Positions 8,480 to 14,584 of a stretch of DNA of 19,619 nucleotides are shown one piece after another. The translations under genes were made by a program, and so were the position numbers. The DNA is from JBBTCX01 sp038043045 (lineage in GTDB: Bacteria; Planctomycetota; Phycisphaerae; UBA1845): assembly GCA_038043045.1 (NCBI GenBank), contig JBBTCX010000375.1:1-19619 (forward strand). Direction: 5' to 3'. The number at the start of each line of letters is the position of its first letter. The first letter of the stretch is position 1. Under the pieces are notes generated by a model. That model saw nothing but the letters and a program-made list of their open reading frames with translations, was not told the origin of the DNA and made no database searches.

Positions 8480-8596
8480 TCTGGTTTGAAGCATTGTTTT
8501 CTCTTCACCGATCTCATGAACCCGACTTCAAACCACATTTACCAAGAGATGGTCTACCGTCCCGTGGCCGATGTTCAGGAGTTTGCGTTCGAGTAG
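8480..8596 (+). pseudogene. C-terminal fragment of a GNAT acetyltransferase
   Basis: In frame with the preceding transposase remnant, the translation continues CFLFTDLMNPTSNHIYQEMV then YRPVADVQEFAFE and stop. This is the C-terminal end of a GNAT subfamily (TDLaNPTSNxIYqxiGYRPVcD type); the usual G of GYRPV is V here. The N-terminal acetyltransferase part with the acetyl-CoA-binding loop is missing, so it cannot be active alone. The fusion is probably a deletion product. Confidence 0.65.
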
Positions 8597-8796
8597 CATT
8601 GTTGAGTTGTTTCCTTCCTTCCGATTCAGCGTTATGTTGAACACCTGTTTCCTTTACGAGTGGACGAAACGCTTCGCTGCTCGCATCGGGTATAACGCGC
8701 AAGGCGCTCGGTGGAGTGTTATTCGGACGTCGTGCTCATTGAATGGACGATTAACGTTTTTAACTATTACGTTAGTTTAATGCGATAGGGCGGTTA

Positions 8797-8823
8797 TTAT
8801 TGGACCCATGTGACGTCCAATAA
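8797..8823 (+). promoter_or_regulatory. Operator-like inverted repeat
   Basis: TTATTGGAC (8797-8805) and GTCCAATAA (8815-8823) form a perfect 9-bp inverted repeat around a 9-nt centre. Half-sites are 18 bp apart, which suits a dimeric DNA-binding protein. The right arm covers the expected -35 position of the promoter at 8836-8844, so repression is plausible. It could also be an RNA hairpin, but no T tract follows. Confidence 0.4.
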
Positions 8824-8835
8824 CCTCGTTTTATG

Positions 8836-8844
8836 TGTTAAAAT
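8836..8844 (+). promoter_or_regulatory. Extended -10 promoter of the small zinc-ribbon gene
   Basis: TGTTAAAAT is an extended -10 (TG, one base, then TAAAAT). Transcription would start near 8851, giving a leader of about 43 nt to the ATG at 8894. There is no good -35, which is common with extended -10 promoters. Confidence 0.4.
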
Positions 8845-8893
8845 TCGAGTTATCGGAACTGTTTTTCCATACTTATGAACTGTTGAGGGAATC

Positions 8894-9091
8894 ATGTTGG
8901 TACGATTTACATGTCCGTCTTGCGGCGGGTCGCACTCGTTCGATATGCCGGAAACGACCATTCACATGACATGCTCTCGAACTCGAAAGGTGTTGCAACT
9001 TCGTCTGACGGCGGGTGGAGACGTGCGCTCGAACATCGTCGGGGAAGATGGGGACGCCGTCGTGGCACAGAAGGCGGAAGGTGATGAGTGA
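8894..9091 (+). CDS. Small zinc-ribbon-like protein, function unknown
   Basis: A 65-aa soluble protein. The start has a strong Shine-Dalgarno (GAGG at 8885-8888, 5-nt spacer), and the gene has its own promoter and intrinsic terminator, so it is probably real. The N-terminal half contains CPSC (C7, C10) and, 16 residues later, MTCSRT (C27). A complete zinc ribbon would have a second CxxC, but here the fourth cysteine is missing; H14 or H24 might replace it. A short beta-strand segment (VLQLRLTAGGDVRSNIV) follows, then an acidic tail. No enzyme motif or membrane segment. I do not recognise a named family. Confidence 0.65.
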   Translation: MLVRFTCPSCGGSHSFDMPETTIHMTCSRTRKVLQLRLTAGGDVRSNIVGEDGDAVVAQKAEGDE

Positions 9092-9113
9092 GCGGCTTTG
9101 CTCGCCGTTTTTT
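9088..9113 (+). terminator. Intrinsic terminator overlapping the stop codon
   Basis: Stem GTGAGC/GCTCGC (9088-9093 and 9100-9105, one G-U pair) with loop GGCTTT, followed by CG and six T (9108-9113). The left arm contains the TGA stop of the small zinc-ribbon gene, so that messenger would end within about 20 nt of its stop codon. Confidence 0.6.
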
Positions 9114-9412
9114 CGCACTTGCTGTTTCCACGAACATGGTCGCCGGGTGCCATAGGGCGTCACCCGAAGCAAGCCTCCCAGATGGTCTGGTTGATAAGGT
9201 GTCGGGTAGCAAATCGCGCGAGCCAGAAAAGCGTACGCTGGAGTAAACCAGGAATTACTGGGCCGGTGTGCTCTGCGCGACGACGTGTACAGTATCGTTT
9301 GGGTATACGGCCCTCAGTGCCACCCGTGGGCACTGCTTAAGAAGCAGTGGCACGCGGACCGCTCCCCGACGGTCGCGGCTCGGATAAGATGCAATCTGCC
9401 CGACAGGCTCTT
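9092..9412. other. Repeat-bearing intergenic region
   Basis: About 320 bp between the small gene and the end of the VOC gene. It holds the terminator, a hairpin CGGGTG/CACCCG (9145-9150 and 9162-9167), overlapping hairpins at 9315-9349 and one copy of the GGTCGCGGCTC repeat (9358-9381). No gene is visible. Confidence 0.5.
9315..9381 (+). repeat. Palindromic repeat cluster (CACTGCTT hairpin plus GGTCGCGGCTC module)
   Basis: CACTGCTT/AAGCAGTG (9331-9338 and 9342-9349) is a perfect 8-bp stem with a 3-nt loop. CAGTGCC (9315-9321) can instead pair with GGCACTG (9329-9335). The 24-nt module at 9358-9381 starts ACCGCTCC and ends GGTCGCGGCTC. The same two motifs, in opposite order, recur inside the dihydropyrimidinase gene (10400-10423 and 10428-10450). 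Confidence 0.65.
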
Positions 9413-9797
9413 CTACGTTTGACAGATTTGGATGAGGTTGCCGCAGGTGTCGTCGAAGACGGCGATGGTCGTGGGGCCCATTGGGGTCGGTTTGGTTTTG
9501 AAGGCGACGCCGAGCTTTTCCAATCGCTCGAACTCTTTTTGGGTGTCCTTCACGGCAAAGGCGGCGTGGGGGATACCGGCATCGAAGAGGGCTTTTTGGT
9601 AACCCTTGGCCGGGGGGAAACGCCATTGGTTCCAGAAGGAGCTCGGGGCCATTGGGCTCGTCGGCGGAGACGACGGTCAACCACCTAAATTCGCCCATAG
9701 GGATGTCGAGCTTTTTTTGGAAGCCCAGCACCTTCGTGTAGAAGTTGAGGGCTTTTCCCTGGTCGGTGACCATGAGGCTGGTGAGCTTGATTTTCAT
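9413..9797 (-). pseudogene. Glyoxalase/VOC-family protein, frameshifted
   Basis: The first part (from the ATG at 9797) reads LTSLMVTDQGKALNFYTKVL, the classic first beta-alpha-beta of a VOC-superfamily protein (glyoxalase, bleomycin resistance, dioxygenases). After MAFPP the frame breaks. The remainder, AKGYQKALFDAGIPHAAFAV through DTCGNLIQICQT to a TGA at 9413-9415, lies in another frame and gives a normal VOC ending. The break is at a run of six G (plus strand 9612-9617); removing one restores a single 127-aa protein of normal length. It may be a real mutation, a phase-variable run or a sequencing error. No Shine-Dalgarno is seen. Substrate unknown. Confidence 0.75.
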
Positions 9798-9839
9798 GGC
9801 ACTTTTTTAACGGGAGTGGATGGGAAATTCAAGTTCGAA

Positions 9840-9862
9840 GGCAGGTTGATGACCTGCCCTAC
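9840..9862 (+). repeat. Hairpin repeat with TTGATGA loop and CTAC tail, copy 2
   Basis: Stem GGCAGG/CCTGCC (9840-9845 and 9853-9858) with loop TTGATGA, followed by CTAC. The loop and tail match the copy at 4191-4213, while the stem differs at positions that still pair. Confidence 0.6.
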
Positions 9863-9870
9863 GGAGAGTG

Positions 9871-9894
9871 ACCGCTCCATGTCTGTCGCGGCTC
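9871..9894 (+). repeat. ACCGCTCC...GTCGCGGCTC repeat, copy 2
   Basis: A 24-nt module beginning ACCGCTCC and ending GTCGCGGCTC, related to 9358-9381, 10099-10120 and 10400-10423. All four lie in the same orientation. Confidence 0.6.
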
Positions 9895-9931
9895 TGATCG
9901 GAGAACATTTCCCGCTGTGGCGGGATGGGTT

Positions 9932-9954
9932 GCGTGGGCTGAAGTCCGCGGCTC
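9932..9954 (+). repeat. GGCTGAAG...CGCGGCTC palindrome, intergenic copy
   Basis: The segment pairs GGGCT with AGTCC around GA and ends CGCGGCTC. It aligns with the better-preserved copy inside the dihydropyrimidinase gene (10484-10506), where GCAGGCT pairs with AGCCTGC around the same GA and is followed by GGCTC. Confidence 0.55.
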
Positions 9955-9986
9955 GCTGAAGCTTGCGCAAGAAAGAGTGGTGTTCC

Positions 9987-10094
9987 CCCATCTCCAAAGG
10001 AGATGGGCCACCCGACCCGACCTACGACGACGACACACCCCGCAGGACATGGCCACGCAACTGTGGACCATGCCACCCAGTCGACCTACGACGA
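9987..10094 (+). repeat. Two-unit element: variable hairpin plus constant tail
   Basis: Unit 1 is a perfect 9-bp hairpin CCCATCTCC/GGAGATGGG with loop AAA (9987-10007), followed by a 24-nt tail beginning GCCACCC and ending CGACCTACGACGA (10007-10030). Unit 2 is a hairpin CATGGCCAC/GTGG-A-CCATG with one bulged A (10048-10072), followed by the same tail with small changes (10072-10094). The hairpins differ in sequence while the tails are nearly identical. Confidence 0.6.
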
Positions 10095-10098
10095 TTTT

Positions 10099-10120
10099 CC
10101 GCTCCTTCACGGTCGCGATT
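10099..10120 (+). repeat. CCGCTCC...GGTCGCG repeat, copy 3 (degenerate)
   Basis: CCGCTCCTTCACGGTCGCG followed by ATT. It matches the other modules over its first 19 bases and diverges at the GGCTC end. Confidence 0.5.
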
Positions 10121-10238
10121 TGGAATGGACGAAATCCTTTTGAAACACCTTCTTACGGTGGGGGGAACGTTTTGGTAGGATTTTTCGGTTTAGGTTGATG
10201 GGTGCGACTTGTTGTTTTAGTTTTGTTTGGATAAGAGC

Positions 10239-11780
10239 ATGACATACGATTGCGTGATTCGTGGTGGGCGGGTGGTTACGGCGGAGGGGGCGTTTCTCGC
10301 GGATGTGGGGATTTGCGGGGAGCGGATCGCGGCGATTGGGAGGGACCTTGTCAATGACTCAGAAGCGCCGCGCGGGCTAAAGGATTCGGGGCGTAAACCA
10401 CTGCTCTCTTACGGTCGCGGCTCGGGGGCCACTGCTCAAGAACCAGTGGCACACGGTGAGGCTCGCTTGGAAGGCGAGGGGTCGCGCAGGCTGAAGCCTG
10501 CGGCTCAGGGGAACACGCGAATAATTGATGCGACGGGGCGGTTGGTGATTCCGGGTGGGATGGATGTGCACGTGCATTTGGAGCTGCCCTTTTGTGGCAC
10601 GGTGTCGGCGGATGATTATGACTCTGGGACGCGGGCGGCGGCATGCGGCGGGGTGACGACGGTGATCGATTTCGCCATTCCCTACGGGGATGAATCGATG
10701 GCGAAGGCGGTGGAGAATTGGCATGGCCGGGCGGAGGGGAAGGCGTGCGTGGATTATTGTTTCCACGTGGCGATAACGAAGTGGGCGAAGCATAGTAAGG
10801 AGATCAAGGGGCTGATTAAGAAGGGGTATCCGACGTTCAAACAGTTCATGATTTATGAGCGCGAGGGTTGGCAGTCGGATGACGCGGCGATTTATGGTGC
10901 GCTGGAGACGTTGAGAGATTTGGGCGGGTTGTTGTTGGTTCATGCGGAATCGAGCCGGGTGTTGGACCTGTTGATTGATCGACATCACACTTCGGCGGAG
11001 ATGAAGAAGCATGGGGCTTGGTTGCACGCGGTGACTCGGCCTAACTTTATTGAGGCGGAGGCGATTGAGCGGGTGATTCGTTGGACGCGGGTGACGGGGG
11101 GGCGGTCGTTTATCGTTCACATGAGCACGGCTGAGGGGGCGGATTTGATTAAGCAGGCGCAGCATGAGGGGGTGAAGATTCTCGCGGAGACGTGTGCGCA
11201 GTATCTTGTTTTGGCGGATGATGTTTTCAAGAAGAAGGATGGGCATTTGTACGCGACGTGTCCGCAGTTGAAGAAGGTGAACGATCAGGAGCGGTTGTGG
11301 GCGGGGTTGAAAAGCGGCGAGGTGTGCAATGTGTCGACGGATACGTGCACGTTTACGCGTACGCAGAAGGCGATGTGGAAAGGGGATTGGACGAAAATTC
11401 CGATGGGGATGCCGGGGTTGGAGACGTTGATGCCGATTGTGTATACGCAGGGGGTGTTGAAAGAGCGATTGACGGTTGAAGAGTTCGTGGACAAGTGTTG
11501 CACGAATCCGGCGAAGATCATGGGGTTGTATCCGCGGAAGGGGACGCTTTCGGTAGGGAGTGATGCGGATATTGCGGTCGTTCATCCGACGAAGACTCGG
11601 CGGGTTGATTTTCGAAAGATGCAGACGAACTGTGATTGGAGTCCGTTTCAGGGATGGGATTTGGCGGGGTTTGCGGAACATACGTTTTGTCGGGGTGAGC
11701 AGATTGTGAAGGATTACAGATTCATCGGCAGGAATGGGCATGGGAAATTCTTGTCGCGGGATTGTGCGGGGGTGGCGTAG
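10239..11780 (+). CDS. hydA: Dihydropyrimidinase / D-hydantoinase with internal repeat-derived insert
   Basis: A cyclic amidohydrolase predicted to open dihydrouracil (or dihydrothymine) to N-carbamoyl-beta-alanine, with two metal ions in a TIM barrel. All ligands are visible: DVHVH (H111, H113), TFKQFM (K201, the lysine carbamylated in the family), LVHAES (H235), FIVHMS (H294) and STDTC (D368). The protein is 513 aa, against about 460-ish in the family. Residues 38-92 are an insertion, and subtracting 55 gives 56, 58, 146, 180, 239 and 313, close to known hydantoinases. The ATG at 10239 (MTYDCVIRGGRVVTAEG) fits the family; a TTG at 10227 is in frame but less likely. It is first in an operon with preT and preA, with 21 nt to the preT start. 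Activity is probable if the insert forms a surface loop; untested. Confidence 0.92.
   Translation: MTYDCVIRGGRVVTAEGAFLADVGICGERIAAIGRDLVNDSEAPRGLKDSGRKPLLSYGRGSGATAQEPVAHGEARLEGEGSRRLKPAAQGNTRIIDATGRLVIPGGMDVHVHLELPFCGTVSADDYDSGTRAAACGGVTTVIDFAIPYGDESMAKAVENWHGRAEGKACVDYCFHVAITKWAKHSKEIKGLIKKGYPTFKQFMIYEREGWQSDDAAIYGALETLRDLGGLLLVHAESSRVLDLLIDRHHTSAEMKKHGAWLHAVTRPNFIEAEAIERVIRWTRVTGGRSFIVHMSTAEGADLIKQAQHEGVKILAETCAQYLVLADDVFKKKDGHLYATCPQLKKVNDQERLWAGLKSGEVCNVSTDTCTFTRTQKAMWKGDWTKIPMGMPGLETLMPIVYTQGVLKERLTVEEFVDKCCTNPAKIMGLYPRKGTLSVGSDADIAVVHPTKTRRVDFRKMQTNCDWSPFQGWDLAGFAEHTFCRGEQIVKDYRFIGRNGHGKFLSRDCAGVA
10350..10514 (+). repeat. In-frame palindromic-repeat insertion inside the dihydropyrimidinase gene
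   Basis: 165 bp (55 codons, residues about 38-92) between the conserved ERIAAIGRDL and TRIIDATGRLVIPGG segments. It contains the GGTCGCGGCTC module (10400-10423), a hairpin GCCACTG/CAGTGGC (10428-10434 and 10444-10450), CTCGC/GCGAG (10462-10466 and 10474-10478) and the palindrome GCAGGCT-GA-AGCCTGC with GGCTC tail (10486-10506). Related copies lie in the intergenic DNA at 9315-9381, 9871-9894 and 9932-9954. The translated insert is low-complexity and rich in Gly, Arg, Glu, Ala and Ser. The frame is kept and no stop arises. Confidence 0.75.
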
Positions 11781-11790
11781 GAAGAATTGC

Positions 11791-11796
11791 GAGGAG
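11791..11796 (+). promoter_or_regulatory. Ribosome-binding site selecting the preT start
   Basis: GAGGAG at 11791-11796 sits 5 nt before the TTG at 11802. The TTG at 11787, also in frame, lies upstream of this site and would place it inside the gene, so 11802 is preferred. Confidence 0.55.
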
Positions 11797-11801
11797 CGAG
11801 C

Positions 11802-13139
11802 TTGGCACAATCGTTGAAGGACATGCAGGTTCGATTTGCGGAAACGCACCCGCCGTTGAGCGAGGCTCAGGCGGCGGTGGAGGCGGCGCGGTGTTTGTAT
11901 TGTTATGACGCGCCGTGTACGCGGGCGTGTCCGACGCATATCGATATTCCGCGGTTTATTCGGCAGATTTTGCATAGTGATCCGGTGGGGTCAGCGAAGA
12001 CGATTCTCGATGCCAACATTTTCGGGGGGTCGTGCGCGCGGGTTTGTCCGACGGAAGTTTTGTGTGAAGGGGCGTGCGTTGAGCAGACGCAGTTGAAGCA
12101 GCCGGTGCGGATCGGGGCGCTGCAGCGGTTTGCGTGCGACACGGCCTATGAGGAGAGCAGGGATTTTTATGGGGCTGGGGCGCCGACTGGTCGATCGGTG
12201 GCGGTCGTTGGAGCAGGGCCGGCGGGGTTGACCTGTGCGCACGAGCTTTGCAAGCGTGGTCATCGCGTGGTGGTGTTTGAAGCGGGTAAAGTGGCCGGGG
12301 GATTAAATACGCTGGGGATTGCCGCGCATAAGCAAGATACGGCGTTTGCTTTGGGCGAGGTCGACCGAGTGACAGGAATTGGCATTGACCTGCGACTCAA
12401 GCAGCGGATCAACGGGGCGAATCTTGCGAAATTGCTTGAAGAGTATGATGCCGTGTTTCTTGGTGTTGGGCTGGGGAAGACGGCGGCGCTGGGGATTCCG
12501 GGTGAGGAATTAAAAGGCGTGTGGGAGTCGCTTGATTTTATCTTCCAAACTCATACGAAGCCGCTGAACAAGTGCGAGGTCGGGCGGCGGGTTGTGGTGA
12601 TCGGGGGTGGAAATACCGCGATTGATGCGGCGCGGGCGGCGATTCGATTGGGCGCGGAGCACGTAACGATCGCTTATCGTCGGGATGGAAATGCGATGCC
12701 GGCGTTTCGGCATGAATTGGATGGGGCGGTGGCTGAGGGCGTGCAGGTGGAATGGCAGGCGATGCCATCGCGGATGGTCGGACGTGCTGGGCGAGTGACG
12801 GGCGTGCGTTTTTCGCGATCGCGGCTGGACGGGAAAGGACGCAAGGCGAAGTTGACTCGGGTTCGTGGATCGGAGTTTACGCTTGCGGCGGACATGGTGG
12901 TCAAGGCGTTGGGGCAAGAGCCATTGTTGGATTTGCTGGGAGCTGTGTCTGGGCTGAAGTTGACGGCGAATGGGCGGGTGGCGGTGGATGGAAAAACGGG
13001 AGCGACATCGGTGCCGAAGCTTTTTGCCGGAGGTGATGCGATGAGTGGGGCCAGGGAAGAAGTGGTCAACGCGGTGGAGTCGGGAAAAATCGCGGCGGCG
13101 GGAATTCACCGAATGATTTCGGTTCAGGTGAAATCATGA
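11802..13139 (+). CDS. preT: NAD(P)H-dependent dihydropyrimidine dehydrogenase subunit PreT
   Basis: The electron-input subunit of bacterial dihydropyrimidine dehydrogenase, passing electrons from NAD(P)H through FAD and Fe-S clusters to PreA. The N-terminus has cysteine sets C31, C34, C39, C43 (CLYCYDAPCTRACP) and C78, C82, C88, C92 (CARVCPTEVLCEGAC), as in GltD and the N-terminal half of animal DPD. An FAD-binding VAVVGAGPAG (residues about 133-142) and a nucleotide-binding VVVIGGGNTAIDAA (268-273 core) followed by AYRR complete the GltD-like fold. The length of 445 aa is slightly above E. coli PreT. Start at TTG 11802. Its stop overlaps the preA start (ATGA), suggesting translational coupling. 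Glutamate synthase small subunit is the main alternative, but adjacency to preA and dihydropyrimidinase settles the role. Confidence 0.92.
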   Translation: MAQSLKDMQVRFAETHPPLSEAQAAVEAARCLYCYDAPCTRACPTHIDIPRFIRQILHSDPVGSAKTILDANIFGGSCARVCPTEVLCEGACVEQTQLKQPVRIGALQRFACDTAYEESRDFYGAGAPTGRSVAVVGAGPAGLTCAHELCKRGHRVVVFEAGKVAGGLNTLGIAAHKQDTAFALGEVDRVTGIGIDLRLKQRINGANLAKLLEEYDAVFLGVGLGKTAALGIPGEELKGVWESLDFIFQTHTKPLNKCEVGRRVVVIGGGNTAIDAARAAIRLGAEHVTIAYRRDGNAMPAFRHELDGAVAEGVQVEWQAMPSRMVGRAGRVTGVRFSRSRLDGKGRKAKLTRVRGSEFTLAADMVVKALGQEPLLDLLGAVSGLKLTANGRVAVDGKTGATSVPKLFAGGDAMSGAREEVVNAVESGKIAAAGIHRMISVQVKS

Positions 13140-14584
13140 AAGCAAAACGTGCATCGAAAAATGGCAACGGCGCGGGGCGACCGAAAACGAACGGGTGGCA
13201 GGCGGTTGATTTGAGCGTGGAGTTTTGCGGAGTGCGCTCGCCCAATCCGTTTTGGTTGGCCAGTGCTCCGCCGACGAATTCTGAGTATCAGGTTCGGCGA
13301 GCGTTTGAAGCGGGTTGGGGAGGAGCGGTTTGGAAGACTCTCACCGATGAGCCGATCGTCAACACGGCCTCTCGCTATGGGGCCGTGGACTATGACGGAA
13401 GAAAGGTGATGGGGCTCAACAACATTGAGTTGATCACCGATCGCCCGTTGGATGTGAATTTGCGGGAAATTTCGAACGTCAAGCGTGATTTTCCGGATCG
13501 GGCGTTGTTTGTTTCGTTGATGGTGGAGTCGAAGCGAGAGACATGGCATGGCATTGTGAAACGAACGCAGGATGCCGGGGCGGATGGAATTGAACTGAAC
13601 TTTGGATGTCCGCATGGGATGAGCGAGCGTGGGATGGGGGCGGCGGTCGGGCAAGTTCCCGATTACACGTGCATGGTGGTCGAGTGGGTGAAAGAGGTCG
13701 CGAGCGTTCCGGTGATCGTGAAGTTGACGCCCAACATCACGGATATTCGGGCGATTGGTCGGGCGGCGAGGCGAGGTGGCGCGGACGCGATTTCGCTCAT
13801 CAATACGATCAACTCCATCATGGGAATTGATCTCGATACGTTTGCGCCGAGGCCGCAGGTCGCGGGGTATGGTTCGCATGGCGGATACTGCGGTCCGGCG
13901 GTGAAGCCGATCGCGCTGAACATGGTTTCGCAGATTGCATCGGACCCCGGAATTGGTTTGCCGATCAGCGGAATCGGCGGGATTCAGGCGTGGCAGGATG
14001 CTCTGGAGCACATGCTGCTTGGGGCGACGACTACGCAAGTTTGCACGGCTGTCATGCATTACGGGTTTCGCATTGTGCAGCAACTGATCGACGGATTGAG
14101 CGGTTGGATGCGGACGAAAGGGTTTACGACACCACGAGATTTCATCGGTAAATCGGTCGGGCGAATCGCCGATTGGGGCGATCTTGATTTGAATTACAAG
14201 GTTGTGGCGGAGATTGATCCATTGACGTGCATCAATTGTGGGCTTTGCTATATCGCGTGCGAAGATGGATGTCATCAGTCGATTGATCGGGAAGCCGTGG
14301 ACGAGGTCGATTTCCTCAAGCGTATGAAAGGGCATGGGGACCGAACATTTGTGAGCGGTGCGCAGAGGTTTGTGCATGGAAGTGGTGATGGATACGTCAA
14401 TGTTTATTCGATCAAGCAGGATACGTGTGTCGGCTGCAACATGTGTTCTCTGGTCTGTCCGGTGGAAGGGTGTATCACCATGAAACCGGTCGATACGGGA
14501 AAACCGAAGATGAGCTGGCGAGAGTATCAGCGGATGCTTTCGGAAGGGCGGATTGAAAAGATTCAACCGCCGGTGCACGTGTAA
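13136..14584 (+). CDS. preA: Dihydropyrimidine dehydrogenase catalytic subunit PreA
   Basis: An FMN-dependent subunit reducing uracil to dihydrouracil and thymine to dihydrothymine. A dihydroorotate-dehydrogenase-like barrel (about residues 25-330) carries the DPD signature NFGCPHGMSERGMGAA. C158 corresponds to the active-site cysteine of mammalian DPD. The SGIGGI and LLGATTTQVCTAVM segments bind FMN phosphate in this family. A C-terminal 2[4Fe-4S] ferredoxin domain has C365, C368, C371, C375 and C431, C434, C437, C441. The two cysteine sets are 55 residues apart, more than the 20-25 I recall for DPD. At 482 aa it exceeds E. coli PreA (about 411 aa), with an extra basic N-terminus as well. 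The start ATG overlaps the preT stop by 4 nt. Its 3' end overlaps the convergent aminotransferase gene by 22 bp. Confidence 0.95.
   Translation: MKAKRASKNGNGAGRPKTNGWQAVDLSVEFCGVRSPNPFWLASAPPTNSEYQVRRAFEAGWGGAVWKTLTDEPIVNTASRYGAVDYDGRKVMGLNNIELITDRPLDVNLREISNVKRDFPDRALFVSLMVESKRETWHGIVKRTQDAGADGIELNFGCPHGMSERGMGAAVGQVPDYTCMVVEWVKEVASVPVIVKLTPNITDIRAIGRAARRGGADAISLINTINSIMGIDLDTFAPRPQVAGYGSHGGYCGPAVKPIALNMVSQIASDPGIGLPISGIGGIQAWQDALEHMLLGATTTQVCTAVMHYGFRIVQQLIDGLSGWMRTKGFTTPRDFIGKSVGRIADWGDLDLNYKVVAEIDPLTCINCGLCYIACEDGCHQSIDREAVDEVDFLKRMKGHGDRTFVSGAQRFVHGSGDGYVNVYSIKQDTCVGCNMCSLVCPVEGCITMKPVDTGKPKMSWREYQRMLSEGRIEKIQPPVHV

Larger units (their letters stand above)
8597..8893. other. AT-rich intergenic region
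   Basis: About 297 bp without a supported gene, notably richer in A and T (especially 8745-8880) than its surroundings. It contains the inverted repeat at 8797-8823 and an extended -10 at 8836-8844, both placed to serve the small gene at 8894. Short open frames here show no family resemblance. Confidence 0.5.
9798..10238. other. Intergenic mosaic of palindromic repeats
   Basis: About 440 bp upstream of the dihydropyrimidinase gene, with no gene. Almost all of 9840-10120 can be assigned to short hairpins or repeat modules, listed separately. Also present are CCCGC/GCGGG (9911-9924) and the perfect palindrome CTTGCGCAAG (9962-9971). The operon promoter must lie in the non-repetitive tail, about 10120-10238; no convincing -35/-10 pair was seen there. 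Confidence 0.6.

Noticed and set aside
8571..8780. Small open frame of 69 codons downstream of the chimeric remnant
   Set aside because: It overlaps the GNAT fragment, has no ribosome site and no family resemblance.
9840..10120. Possible CRISPR array
   Set aside because: Repeats differ in length, are interspersed with unrelated hairpins and lack regular spacers; no cas genes are nearby.
10377..11975. Long minus-strand open frame (532 codons) opposite the dihydropyrimidinase gene
   Set aside because: Its translation is an Arg/Pro/His-rich composition artefact with no domain. The plus strand carries a protein with all hydantoinase active-site residues.
11802..13139. Glutamate synthase small subunit (gltD)
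   Set aside because: The fold is shared, but no gltB is present and the gene is translationally coupled to preA, so PreT is the better call.
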